64,000 nucleotides of DNA from Urophycis tenuis. Its lineage: Eukaryota; Chordata; Actinopteri; Gadiformes; Phycidae. Under the pieces are notes generated by a model, which did no database searches, was not told the origin of the DNA, and saw only the letters and a list, made by a program, of their open reading frames with translations. Location of the stretch: positions 5,512,605 through 5,576,604 of the forward strand of contig JAXIVH010000017.1 of assembly GCA_036785325.1 (NCBI GenBank). The letters are read 5' to 3'. A program made the translations under genes and the position numbers. Numbering within the stretch: position 1 is the stretch's first letter; every line of letters starts with the position of its first letter. Shown in pieces: positions 36,334 through 50,522 of this stretch.

Positions 36334-37334
36334 TGATATATACACGTGTAGAGTATATTCTAAAATTTCCCTCGGGATGAATAAAGTATCCATCTATCTA
36401 TTGCACTTTTTTTTTTAATAGAATATTAAAATGCCACAGAGTGAAACTCTATGAGTTACATAAAAAGTGACCATTAGATATTGCTTATATAAATGTACGG
36501 AGATTCATCACTCTGTCATCAGTGTCATGTTTATGCATTCGCTCACTTGTGCCAGCGGTACCCATATCCATCACAGGGTTATCTAGTTATCCTCCGTTGC
36601 CATGGTTTCCTCCTGCACGGGAGGTACATGTCACACCGTCTGTCCTACTTTAACATGACGCAGACGACACGCGCGTGCTGTGCTGTCCTCCTCCAGAGAC
36701 AGGGAGACGGACCGCCCTGCATCACGAGCGTGTTGGTGCCCATTAAACAAGTTAAACAGACAAGCCGGGTCATACCTGAGAGTTGAGTGTACATGCGTAT
36801 TGCGTAACACCATACCGGAAATCTACATCCTCTGGCCTGACGATTCATCGTGTAGACACAGCGGTTCCATCTCACAAAGCGTGACCCTACGGGTGTGTAC
36901 ACGCGTACAACGTGTTGGTCATCGTCAGCCCCACAAAAACCACAGAAAGCATCAAAACTATCAGCACCGCACGTCAAGCTGTGACGGCTGTGACGGGATT
37001 CCAGGGGAAGGGAGATGACAGACAGACAGACAGACAGACAGACAGAACGCCGCTTCAAGGCTGTTGAGCATTGAGTCACCGAGCACGCAGGACACTTTGT
37101 CTCGCCGGAGGGATGGGGTTTTGGACTCGGGACAACAACGACGACGCGAGCTGGCGTCGTCGTCGGCCTTCCGAAACCCACAAGACGACACCTTCAAGAA
37201 TGAGACGTCCATATTTTAAACACTCCATCCCCATCACATGGGAACAGTGAGAACTGCTGAATAAGAGGGGAGGAGAAAGATGTACAAAAATAAGAGGGAG
37301 CGAGACACAGCGAGAGAGGGGGAGGAAGAACTCT

Positions 37335-37410
37335 CAGGCAAGGACTCTCAGACGAGGACTCTCAGGCGATGACTCTCAGACGAGGACTCTCAGGCGACTG
37401 ACTCTCGCCC
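37335..37410. repeat. 17-bp tandem repeat (GACTCTCAGGCGA)
   Basis: About five units of GGACTCTCAGACGAGGA / GGACTCTCAGGCGATGA alternate. Confidence 0.75.
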
Positions 37411-38689
37411 AGATAAGCGACAGGCAGCTTGGCCCGCTTCTCCCCGGCAGAAGGCAGAAGGCGTGGGGACTGTAAATGTTTTAAAAGGTGGAAGGACGCT
37501 TGGAGGAGCGGAGAGAGAATCTTGGCGACGGAGGGGAGGGTGGAGGAATATCTGGGCCACGTTCTTTTGCAATCGCCACGCTTCAAACCACTCCCGGCGA
37601 GACACCGCCCGGGCGCGGCCCATCGCGGCGTGACGGGGAGTTTGACTCACGGCGCGCTCCGCGTCTCCGGGACAATCACAGCACGATGGCGGCCCCACAT
37701 CGGCCACGGTCGATGTAACGCGCGTGTTATGTGGGTCATTCTGAGGCTAACATTACATCATTATTATTATTATCATCATAACCACCAGGGATGAATCCAT
37801 TCCCCTGTTCAATACAGAATGCATTACAGACCGTTACCCAGCATGCTTTGCGGCAGACTGGGCTAACTGGCGCACAGGACTGCCCCCCAGATGGCCGGTA
37901 TTAATATGCTCCAGTTAAAATATGCAATGTGATAACTGAAAAGCAAATGCAAACTTTGGCTTGTCATCCAAGCCGGGGGTTCAGTCGTCACAAACGGCTC
38001 AGCTGCATCACTTTAATGCACCGAGTTAAACACCTCCTGCGTGCAGATTCATTCTTTACTCTTCTTCTGCCCCCCCCCCCCCCTCAGGCGTGCCTGCAGC
38101 TGAAGGAGTCCGAGGCCTGCGAGTCGAGTCTGAGTCTGCAGGTTCCAGCGCTGACTCGACACTTTGTCCCCGGTGCTGTGTGCACAAGACGCGCCCCCCC
38201 CCCCAGTCCGAGCGTGGGGTGGAAGTAAATGGGCACTTTTTCCTTTAAGTACTGGTTACCTGGCGTGTGGCTCCCTCCACGCAGGCCCCGCCCCGCTGGA
38301 GGTCTTCAGGTTGCCGCGTCGTCGTTAGCTTCAACGCGGCGCAGCCTTTTCAGTGTGTTGACGTGTCTGAGCCCGCCGCAAATAGGAACCAAACTCAAAA
38401 CTCCTAACTAGGTCGTTAACGTGTGTGTGTGTGTGTGTGTGTCTCTCACAGGGAGCCCCTGGGCAGGTGAGCCGCTCTCGTGTTGACATCCCATCCTCTC
38501 TTGAGACGACCAAACAGGTGACAGCAAATGCGGAGTGGGCACACAAACACCCAAGTCACGCAGATGCCAGCGGTTCCTTTAGTTCCACACAAATGAGATG
38601 GTCAGGCGTTGGGGAGACAGTGTGGGCCAGACCAGCAGCTACAGGGCGGTGGTAATGGACTGTAAGGGCCCTCGGAACGCGCACGCGCG

Positions 38690-38846
<157 letters not shown>

Positions 38847-39354
38847 CTCTCCGCAGCCTCCCAACCACTTCTACTCGTGGTGATGACAATTGATCCTGGA
38901 TCCTCGTTCCGCCAGGCGGAGACGGCTGAGATATAAATGGGAATATTCTGCCCTCTCCCACTGAGAAAAGGGGAGACGGAGAGAGGCATGCTGGGATACT
39001 GCAGTCATAAGACATCTCCGGAATAAGAAACCTGTATTCGCTCCACAATCCCATCCAATAGTCTGCACGTGTGCGTGTAAAGTGCTGTGCTAAGCTACAG
39101 AGGCTAGCGGGGGGTCAAAGCGTAGAGGACCCTCCATCCAGAGGACCACTCAAGAGATCAGCCAAATGTCCATCTGGTCACAAGGTTGGCCTGCCAAATC
39201 GTCTGATCATTTGAAGTGTGCTGACCTCTACGTGCAGAAAAAACAAACAAACCTGTAAGACAGCGAGCGCAAAGGCGTGTCTGTGCATTAGATACAGATC
39301 ATATAGCACTGCAGAGGACCAGTGATGAATAACGCAGTGCAGGCGTGTCTTGGG

Positions 39355-39356
<2 letters not shown>

Positions 39357-39432
<76 letters not shown>
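39357..39432. repeat. (GT)n microsatellite
   Basis: About 37 GT units. Confidence 0.95.
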
Positions 39433-39435
<3 letters not shown>

Positions 39436-39837
39436 AGCGCGAGTCGACCATCCGAGCCACATACTTGGTGAGCTCCGGCCGGGACCGCGTCACGCCACAC
39501 ATCTGGGGATCGATTCAAACAACATCTGCTTTTGCAGCGCGGTCCTGGCGCATTACGCACCGCACCGGGCCTGGGACCGGGACCGGGACCTGGACCGGGC
39601 CAGAGCTGCTCCGCTGCGTCTCACGGGCCGTCGGGACCGGCCTTTTGGGGGTTGTCGGATTAAGCACACGAGTCGACGCCCTTCACTGACGAGGTTCTCT
39701 TTTCATTTGGACCCAGGACCTCGTTAGGAGGGGATTAGGTGCCGTGCCCAAAGGCACTGCGGCTGGGACCCATCGACCCGTAGGAGGGGAGCCTTTAGTA
39801 CGCAAACCACCACGGTGCTTTCACATGTGAGCCCCGC

Positions 39838-40318
39838 GAGGGATGTGAGGAGAACACGGATGTGAGGGGAACACGGATGTGAGAACACGGATGTGAGGAG
39901 AACACGGATGTGAGGAGAACACAGATGTGAGGAGAATACGGATGTGAGGGGAACACGGATGTGAGGGGAACACGGATGTGAGGAGAACACGGATGTGAGG
40001 AGAATACGGATGTAAGGGGAACACGGATGTGAGAACACGGATGTGAGGGGAACACAGATGTGAGGGGAACACGGATGTGAGGAGAACACAGATGTGAGGG
40101 GAACACGGATGTGAGGGGAACACAGATGTGAGGGGAACACGGATGTGAGGGGAACAAGGACGTGAGGGGAACACGGACGTGAGGGGAACACAGATGTGAG
40201 GGGAACACGGATGAGGAGAATACGGATGTAAGGGGAACACGGATGTGAGGGGGAACACGGATGTGAGGGGGAACATGGATGTGAGGGGAACACGGATGTA
40301 AGGGGAACATGGATGAGC
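39838..40318. repeat. 17-bp minisatellite (GGGGAACACGGATGTGA)
   Basis: About 28 tandem units of GGGGAACACGGATGTGA with variants (AGGAGAAC, ACAGATG, AATACGG). All three minus-strand frames stay open and read LTSVFSSHPCS-type strings, because 17 bp rotates the frame without creating stops. This is a repeat artefact. Confidence 0.93.
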
Positions 40319-40320
40319 GT

Positions 40321-40725
40321 TAAGCAGCGCTCACGTCCACACACGGCTCAGGGAACGGACTCCTCTGTGAGCCCGGCCGCGTCCTTGAGAGAAAAGTTCT
40401 GACGGCCTCGCGCTGTAGGTCAACGAGAGACGGCGTTCTTTTCTTAGAACCTCATTAACATTAATTAATTGCTTCCTTCCCCCTGGGTCTCCTTCTCCTG
40501 GACCAGAACCAGCAGCCACACAGTCTCCCGACCAGAACCGAACCCTGCTCCACATCCAGCGCACAGAAACATCGCCTCGGAGAGACAGACGGGCTGCTCG
40601 CCTAGGAGAGAGACAGGCTCCTGGCCTAGGAGAGACAGACGGGCTCCTGGCCTAGGAGAGACAGACGGGCTCCGACGCACAGAGAGACGGGTGAACAACG
40701 GTCAGACAAGAGCACGATAAAGAAT
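40321..40725. repeat. Short intergenic stretch with 32-bp repeat, downstream of crkl
   Basis: No gene. Near 40590-40672 a unit of about 32 bp (GGCTCCTGGCCTAGGAGAGA plus CAGACG) is repeated about three times, just beyond the likely crkl polyadenylation site. Confidence 0.65.
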
Positions 40726-42703
<1,978 letters not shown>

Positions 42704-45700
42704 TCAGTCACTCTCGTCCGGGTTCTGGGGGTCCATTATTTTGACGTGGGTGAAGGGAAACAAGCCCCGCCTCCCGTTCACCTCGCCCTCCCATTGGCCG
42801 CTGATGTTCATGCGCGTCACCTTGACGATGTCGCCCACCTGCGGAGAAACAACAAAAGGCGGGCGGTCAGTGGGGGGCGGCGCTGAGGGGAGCGACCTAT
42901 GCTGGGCCCATGGGGCGCTGCCTCCTTCACCGCCACTGTGAGGGCCCAGCCGGCCACACAAACACACAGACATGGAGAGACCGGCGGCTACGTGGAGCCC
43001 TTTGGAGAGCAGCGTTACGAAGGGAGTCCTCTCTATGGAGACACAGGTGGGTTGCCACCATCCAGCTTTTGCGACAGGATTTACAAATGAGATTAGATTC
43101 AATTTTGGTCATTCTCAGTATTTTTATGTGATATTTATGGGATATGGGAACAGAATTTGTTCTCTGCATTTGACCCAGCCTGTGGTACATAGGAGCAGTG
43201 GAGCTGCTATGTTCAGCAGCCCGGGGAGCAAGTTGGGGTTCGGTGTCTTGCTCAAGGACACTGCGACATGCAGACAGTTGGAGGAGGGGAACGGAGGGGA
43301 TCGAACCGCCGACCCTACGGTTGGTGGACGACCTGCTCTGCCCACTGAGCCACCGCCGCCCCCAAATGACCAAAATTGTGACAACCCCGGTTCCTAGAGA
43401 GGCAGACTGAACCAACCGACGCGAGTTCACGTAAAGACGGCAGCCAGTAATGACACAAACACTTCGTCTAGATATCTTCTGCGGTTCTACAGCAGTTTAG
43501 CAGAAAAAAACGTTTCTCTCAACCACCATTAAAAAAAAAAAAAAAAAAAAAACAGAAACGACACCACCCAAACAGTGGCCACAAGTCTCAAACCGAAAAT
43601 GAAAACGTGGAAAGCCCCATCTGCATGTTCAGGTTCTGTGATTACGGTGATCCTCGCGTGAGGACGACAGAGTGCGGTGATAAACCTTATCTGGACTAGC
43701 CGGAGGTGCTGAATGAGGTGATTACTACCACTCACAACCATCTGGTAGGGCTAGACTGGTTTACACGTCAGAAACACGTAAAAGATACGTGTCTGAAGGC
43801 TTTGAAACTGAAAAAGACGCCCATGCATCATCGCTCATTAGGAAGCTGCGCCCCCACTGCATCAGAGAAGACCCACGCAGTCTCGGAGCGTTGGGATCCC
43901 AGCAACAGGTGTACTGCGGAGAACGGGGCTTGGAAACCAAGTCCTCCTGGGGACGAGGCTGGCACCCCTCAGAGCCGGTGGCCCAGGGGTCCCCCCACTC
44001 TGAGCAGGGGACAAGGAGCTCGACAACATGGAGGGGGACACCCGAGACAGAACGCTGACGTCCAAGGCTCCTGGTGCCCTGAAACATCTATACCCCCCCG
44101 GTGTCTGCAGGCCCCAGCAGCCTCTCCGCCCCGTGGCCACTGGCTTTGACGCGACACCAACAGTCCTCACCGAATCGCGTCAGAATCACGCGATGGAGTT
44201 GGGAAATTTACATAGTTTTGCCATGGAGGCAAAAGCGTGTTTGGGTGTAGTCATCACTGGGGAATTCCATACTTGCGTGTCACGCACGTCCAAAATTAAA
44301 GTGTAAAGGGGGGCATTTAGCAGACGCTTCTGTCCAAAGCGGCTAACAATCAGTACATTTGCGGGGGTCGACATGTGGACAGTTGGAGGAGGGGGGGGGG
44401 GATCAAGGGGATCGAACCGCCGACCTTACGGTGAGTGGACGACCCGCTCTGTCCACCCGCTCTACCCACTGAGCTACTGCCGCCCATTTAGCTACTGCCA
44501 ACCTCCGAATCATCATTCATCATTCCTAGTCATCAGTGACATAGCACCTTGTGGTTGGGCGGGTCTAGTGCAAGGCATGCATGCAGCTCGACAGGAAACT
44601 AGCTGCGGATGTTTCTGCTATTTAAGCTTCTCGACTCGCGGAACCAACAAGCGTATTCACCTGCGACTCTGCCGAGTTACCCAACGCCAAGAGCGACCCC
44701 AGGTCGGCCTTGAGTCAGCGCAAGACTCGTAATCCCGGCGCCACTGCCCTGGGGATCAGGCGTGTTCACACCATACAAAGAGACAAACAAACGACATGAC
44801 CCATTTCTGACCCGTTTCCATCCAAGGTCATGAACACGTTGCTGGAAACCACATCAAGGAGACTTCTTCTGGGCTTGGCGGTTTCGGGGGTTTTCCATTG
44901 AAGGCATGAAGGCGATACTACTACGATGGAGATGAAAAATCCCACATTTGATCTTAACACCCAACACGTTAAGTCAGAGTGGTTTAGGTGGGATCCATTT
45001 TATGAAGTCTGGTGACGCCAAAGTATCACAATTATTTATAATGATAATAATTATTTACCGCACGGATTTTTAATGATTTATCAAATTTTTTTTTAACTAT
45101 TATATTGATGTATTATCAATTATCATATTACAATTATATCCCATATATTTATTATCTTTGGTTTTCAAAAATCTAGTGAAACAATAGTCTTCTTTCCTAA
45201 TGAGGCAAAATTAATGCAATGAATTGATGACGTTTACAGTGGTTTAAAATAGCTTTAAAACTCCAATTTCTCTTGACTCCAACTCTGGTGTTTGTCGAAC
45301 AAGTGGGCTTTCATCGAAGCACTGAGGACAGGAGACACTTTTAGCGCGGCATACCGAGAAGAACACATTGAAAGAGCTGCAAAGCTGTTTCTCTTTGTTG
45401 CTCATAACGGATTCAAACCGAGAGGAAGTGAAAGTCAACTTGCAAAACTCACGGCCCGCCAAAGAACGGCGACAAACGGCGCCTGCCTGCGAGCCAGGTA
45501 CAGACACGAGCGCCTTGGCCTGAAGGCAGGGATCAGGGAAGGCTCCCGGCACACCGCTTCCTGGAAGACGTCCACCAATGGGACGCCAGGCCAACCAAAA
45601 CCAGCCTCGACAGGTCACATGACCGGAATCAGCGGAAGAACTGTTTTGGGTCCCGGCGTGATCCAAATCAGATTTTGTCGCGACGTGGAGCGATTGCTTA

Positions 45701-48700
45701 ACGTGTTAAAAGAGTTGTCAGACACGAAGCGCGCGGTGGCTGGCTGTAGACGAAGACCACTGCGTGATGTAGTCTTTATTTGACTTCCTCTTTGTCAGCG
45801 TTTCACAGATGTTTTCAGGAAAAGCACGGCAGGCGAATAATACAGCACCATAAGGGCCTCGGCTCAAAAACTTGTATGCAATAGAACAACGAGCCTTGAT
45901 CACAACCTGATCAAGGCCTTTAATGGGTGCTGTACTGGGCCAGGACTGCTTGGGCTGGCTGTCATATGCAGAGCAGCCAGGGGGAGACTATGGGAGTGAT
46001 GTGACGTGCAGGCCGCAGACCAAGACGGATAAGGAACCACAGGAAATGCAACGCAAGCCAATCAACAAAAGTATAGATTTCTTGAATTGGAATTGACCCG
46101 TTTTTTTTGTTTAAAAAAAAAAACAATAACGGTTGCAATTGATGGGCAGGGATTACTCTGACGGCTCAATCCATTCGCCGAGAACTGAAAAGTTATGCTT
46201 GCGATATCAGTGTCAGATAATAACTTCAATCATCTTTGTTATTGTAGTGCACGTATCCCTTAAAAAGCGAGGCCCCCCGAGCCTTAAAATAAACCCTGCA
46301 AAAAAAAAAAAAAGGTGAGCTCTGCGTCCTGACGGGGCTTCGGGCTGATGGACCAAACTGGCAGCATCCCAGTGGCGGCGCGAGGGCTGCCAGTGTCCTT
46401 TATTGGTAATCTATGGGATGAGTTCACCATGTGCTGACGCGTGGCCAAGTCACCGGGCCAAACATTACTCAGCGTTTCTTCACGCGCACAAATAGCTGAC
46501 TGCATTTTCCCTTTCGGAGATCAACACCGGCTGATTAATGGGCGGCGGATTCCGTTCCCAACGGTAGCCCGGCACCAGGGCGGCGTGGAACAAAAGCACC
46601 CTTTAGGGGGGGGGGGGGGGCGGGGAATGTAAATGTTATGGATCGGGGAGATGTTTTGGAATGGGGTTGCCGCTATAAAATAGCATGTGATGCTAAAGCC
46701 TCACTGAGATGAGGAGACGAATCAAACACGGCCGACGTGGGCCAAGTTGTTCTTCGGCTCACGAGCCACACGGCATGAGGCGCCAACACGATCGAACGCT
46801 CAAATGCAACGCTTCCTCGCGCGACACTTTCATCGATCCTGCGGTGAATGCGTCCCCCCCCTATAGGCCCCCCCCCTCCCATCAGTACTGTAGCACACAC
46901 AGCCCACCACAAGGCCACGCCTGCTCACCCTTAAGATCAGAACGTCTGAAAGAACCTTCTCAGAAGAACAGCAGAGCTGCAGCCGTCACTTGAAGCGGGC
47001 GGCCGGCGTGCACCTGCCTGCATCCCTTCAGGAGAGGACGCCGCGGTTCACAGATGACTCGGAGTGACGACCGTACCATTACCCTCCCCCGGCACAGCGC
47101 AGTGTTTTGTAATTGTACTTTATGTAACCGTGGCGCTTGTCCACCTCGCACCCGCGGGCCACCGGCGCCAACCGGGCTGCCGGCAAAACACTGACACATC
47201 GGCGCAGAGGCGTCGGCTAAGAAAGACCCAACACACACACACACAGATAGACCCACACACACACACACACAGACAGACCCACACACACAGACACAGACCC
47301 ACACACAGAGAGACACACATAAGGTGGCAGCAAGGCGAGCTGTGTACGTACCTCCAGGGCCAGGGCCGTCTTGTCGTAGGCACAGGGCACCCTCCTCTGC
47401 ACGGCCTTGGCCAGGACGGGCCCGTTGGCCAGGGAGGGCCCCGGGGAGATGAGGGCGGGCGGCAGCGGGGAGGGGGTCTGCGGCTGGGCGTAGGCGTGGG
47501 CGGCGTGCGAGGGCTCCGGGATGCCGTAGCTGTTGGAGTTGCGGGAGCCGTGCGGCGGCTGGCCGGCGTGCGCGGCCTGCCGGGCGAACTTCTCCACGTA
47601 GGGCACGGGGATCATGCCCACGCGGCCCTCCTTGCTCTTGGCGCTCCACCACTGCTCCTCGGGCTTCTCCAGGATGATGAGGAGCTCGCCCTTCTTGAAG
47701 GGCAGGTCCTCGGCGTCGTGGCCGGGGAAGTCGTACAGCGCCCGCACGTACTCCAGGCTGTCGTCGGCCGGCGCCATGGGCTGGACCGGGCACGCCACGG
47801 GGCTGGCGTACCTGGAGGGGGGGGACAGGGAACACGGGGTGCCGTGAGTAGGGGTCGATCGATATGCATTTTTTACGGCCGATACCGATATCTGATGGCC
47901 TAGAGTGGCCAATACCAATATTTGGCCGATATATATAATTTCTTTTTACTTTTTCAACAAGATTAAGGACATTGAATTTCTATTCTAAATACCATCTATA
48001 AGGATTTCTTCTATTTCTTCAGTGTCCATGAATGAACTTCTTCCTTCACCATCCCATGTTTCCAAGCGACGTTGCTGGGAAGGTTTAGTTTACGCGGCAG
48101 GTAGTTGTTGAGCAGGACTAATATTTTCATTTTTTTAATTACAGCAAATTTAAACCTGTCCAATGTTGGAATTAACATGAGATAGCACATTTTGGACAAA
48201 TATCAGCAAAAGCCGATATGAGAATGGCCGATACCGATATGGACCGATAAGGTAAAAATGGGTAAAAAATGGCCGATATATCGGTCGACCTCTAGCCGTG
48301 AGGAACCGCGCGAGGAACGGCGGCTTCAGGCGAGCCAACCCTCCCGAGCGTCACGCGACCAGGAATCTAATCCAACGGGAACTAGTTTTTCCTCGTGTCC
48401 ATTGTGGATTTCTATGCTTCTTTAGGATTCCTTTATGAAAGTATGACTATGTGTTATTGTTCTTGAATGAGTTGCTGCTCCAGCACCTTAATCCCCCGTC
48501 TCGGGGACAAGACCAGGTGTCTCTAGGTTGCTCAGCTTTGTAAAATCAACCGTGCAAGAGCCGTGGGGGTTATGTTTTTTGAAATATGTAGTGAAACTCC
48601 TCTGACTTAGGCCCCGTAACCTGATCTAGTAAAAGCCTAATGTGTATCCTCCACAGAGGCAATTCTTCTTTTATGCATTTCAAATTAATTCTAGTGTTTC

Positions 48701-49554
48701 AATTTAAAACACCCCAAAGGAAATCACATTTGTGTGTGTAACGTGGACAGCTATTTTAAGAATTCACATTTTAATGACGCAACACGTCATTATAGCCTGA
48801 GGTGTACAAATCTGTCCACTCCTCCGTGTGTGTAGTTTTACACGGCAACACAGGACGGACACACACACACTTTCCGTTAACCGATGTAACAACATCCACG
48901 TGTAAGAACTGAGAGCACATACGAGCTCGTGTTCATTTCCCCGATGGTGCACACCACATCTCCCCACACACACCGCCCACAGCCATGAGATATGTGGGAG
49001 GTGTTGAAGCGTGTTTCAACCCCGGACGAGTGTCGGCCGGATCCTAACAAGGCCACTTGATGAAAGGCTCCGCGGCGCATAATTGCAAGAACTGTGGTAA
49101 TACCTCAAATACAACGATAGTGTCGATCGCAGCACGGAAGACCGTCATAAAGTACTATGCGGGTCGTTCATTGTGAGATGCATACCTCGCCCAACACTCT
49201 TCGAGATCATGCACTGACTGAGCATTTGCATGGAGTCACTCACCTGGATGCGGGCTCTATCAACGTGGTCGTGTCCAGGTAGTGGATCTTGTAGAACTCC
49301 AGCAGGGAGGGCAGGTGCTCGAACTCCTGGTCCCCGATCTTGAATCTCTTGCTCGACAAAGAGTTTATGATATAGTGGGACACTTTTGAATTCTCGGACA
49401 CCGACAGCACGTAGTCACCGGGGCAGGTCGAGGAGTCCCGCACCAGGAACACGCCGTGCCTCTGCCCCTGCAGTCGGTTCTGCGCCTCCACGCGGGACAC
49501 CGGTCCGAAATACCATGCGGACCGATCGGACGAGTCGAACCGTGCCGCGGACAT
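42704..49554 (-). CDS. crkl: CRK-like adaptor protein (CRKL), complete, 3 exons
   Basis: Cytosolic SH2-SH3-SH3 adaptor linking tyrosine-phosphorylated scaffolds (p130Cas, paxillin, CBL) to C3G, DOCK and ABL. Exons: 49244-49554, 47352-47811 and 42704-42838; junctions follow GT-AG and keep one frame of 301 codons plus TGA (human CRKL is 303 aa). Exon 1 is the SH2 domain, starting MSAARFDSSDRSAWYFGPVS, with the phosphotyrosine-binding Arg39 in FLVRDSST. Exon 2 holds SH3N, about residues 125-182 (ALYDFPGHDAEDLPF, tandem Trp158-Trp159, PVPYVEK), and the ABL-target-like Tyr211 in AYAQP. Exon 3 completes SH3C (VGDIVKVTRMNISGQWEGEV, ending DPQNPDESD). CRKL is preferred over CRK because of the NSNSYGIPEP linker and the RRVPCAYDKTALALEVG boundary. 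No frameshift is seen. A hAT-like MITE sits in intron 1 and two SINEs in intron 2. Confidence 0.96.
43100..43378 (-). mobile_element. SINE-like composite bounded by 14-bp inverted repeats
   Basis: CAATTTTGGTCATT (43100-43113) is matched exactly by its reverse complement at 43365-43378. On the minus strand the element starts with a tRNA-like head (GGTGGCTCAGTGGGCAGAGC, then CGGTTCGATCCCC) related to the other SINEs. It then carries a different body containing GTCCTTGAGCAAGACACCGA, a string common in fish retroposons. About 90% of the 279 bp is explained by a SINE; the inverted ends are not. Confidence 0.7.
44308..44485 (-). mobile_element. tRNA-derived SINE (copy B)
   Basis: Same family and orientation as copy A: minus-strand head GGGCGGCAGTAGCTCAGTGG, B box GGTTCGATCCCC, tail GCCGCTTTGGACAGAAGCGT then CTGCTAAATGCCCCCC. 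Lies in crkl intron 2. Confidence 0.87.
47849..48294. mobile_element. hAT-like MITE in crkl intron 1, with 8-bp target duplication
   Basis: Element of 446 bp. Left end TAGGGGTCGATCGATAT and reverse complement of right end TAGAGGTCGACCGATAT match at 15 of 17. It is flanked by a perfect 8-bp direct repeat GCCGTGAG (47841-47848 and 48295-48302). Internal sequence is full of GGCCGATACCGATAT and GGCCGATATATCGG palindromic strings and an AT-rich core; there is no transposase. An 8-bp target duplication is typical of the hAT superfamily. The left end lies only 37 bp from the exon 2 acceptor at 47811. Confidence 0.85.
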
Positions 49555-50460
49555 GATTCTTCCCCCGCCCCCCCGAGAAATAAATAAAACGACTTAAAAT
49601 AGAGATGACAAGTAGACTACACAATAAATTAAAAGGCTTGGCGGGGTCAGACAGAGCGATCTACCGGGTCTTGGCGGAGGTTCTTGTGGGGATCCAGGGC
49701 ATCAAAAACGACCCAGAACCTGGCGTTCAGGGACGGGCTGCGACCTGCCGGGTCCAACTTCGGAACATAACGCGGCTCCCTCGTCTTGGGATCAACGGTG
49801 CGACTCTTCCGACTGTAGGACTCACCGTCCGGCGAAGGTCCAAAACGCAGCGAACGGTTCAACGCGAAGGTTCCCCTTTTCGTTCCTCCTTCCGAGAAAC
49901 TAAGCGGTTCTCTTCAAACTACTCCTCAGCCGCCGTCACGTCTGAGAGCGGAAAAGCTGAGCGTACGGTTTCACCGAACCCGAACCTCATAACGGCGCCA
50001 CGGGTCGGACGGACGGGTTACGACGGGAGCGGCGGACACGGGTCGCGGGGACGTCCCTCCGTCTCGAGCCCGAGCAGACTTCCGAAAGCGGTAACCGTAA
50101 AAAAAAAAATGGCGGCCCTGCAACACGTCTTCACGGCGAACGCATTCATAAACAGTGACCCCGCCGGCACACGCGTGCGACCCGGGGGGACGGGTTACGA
50201 AACGAGCGGGCGGTTCGGGCGGGTTACAGCGGCCGCTCGGTGCGGATTTGAAGGTGGACGGAGCGGCGGTGTTTTCGACTTTCCGCTGGTCGTTCCTGCG
50301 CAGCGCCCCTCTCACCAGCCCGCTCAAGTGAGACTTGCGAGAGTGAAAGATGGCGGCGGGAGGGCAGGTCTGCGCGCGCCGGGTGGGTGACGCGCGCTGG
50401 GTGGGTGACGCGCGGAGAGGACGGCGCGCGCCGCCGCTCGGTCCGTTCGGGTTCACGATG
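49555..50460 (-). promoter_or_regulatory. crkl: CpG-rich crkl promoter / 5' UTR
   Basis: The 900 bp upstream of the crkl ATG (49552-49554) are markedly CpG-rich compared with the flanks. They contain two YY1-type motifs on the plus strand (AAAATGGCGGC at about 50106-50116; AAGATGGCGGC at 50347-50357), a TGCGCAGC half NRF1-like site near 50298 and repeated GACGCGCG strings. No TATA box is evident. This is the usual look of a vertebrate housekeeping promoter. A 261-codon plus-strand ORF and a 161-codon minus-strand ORF here look like CpG-island artefacts. Confidence 0.6.
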
Positions 50461-50522
50461 CAAATCGAGACCCACGTTGAAATCTTGATTTAAGGAAACA
50501 ATAAGGTTATGTGACAAAATAT

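Larger units (their letters stand above)
42839..47351. other. crkl: crkl intron 2
   Basis: A 4.5-kb intron. It holds SINE-related elements at 43100-43378 and 44308-44485, poly-A at 43530-43552, AT-rich DNA at 45000-45240, poly-G at 46606-46620, and imperfect CA repeats at 47229-47320 close to the exon 2 donor. A plus-strand ORF of 163 codons (45292-45783) has ordinary composition, but I do not recognise it and do not call it a gene. Confidence 0.6.

Noticed and set aside
45292..45783. 163-codon plus-strand ORF in crkl intron 2
   Set aside because: Ordinary amino-acid composition, but no recognised family; it overlaps a 140-codon antisense ORF and has no supporting context. A translated database search would be decisive; a conserved hit would revive it.
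46265..46316. AATAAA followed by a 13-A run, as in a processed pseudogene
   Set aside because: The preceding sequence matches no gene I recognise and no target duplication was found. A chance A-rich tract is as likely.
49605..50390. 261-codon plus-strand ORF upstream of crkl
   Set aside because: It lies in the CpG-rich crkl promoter, where stop codons are rare. The composition is arginine/glycine/proline-rich, with no recognisable domain and a competing antisense ORF over the same bases.
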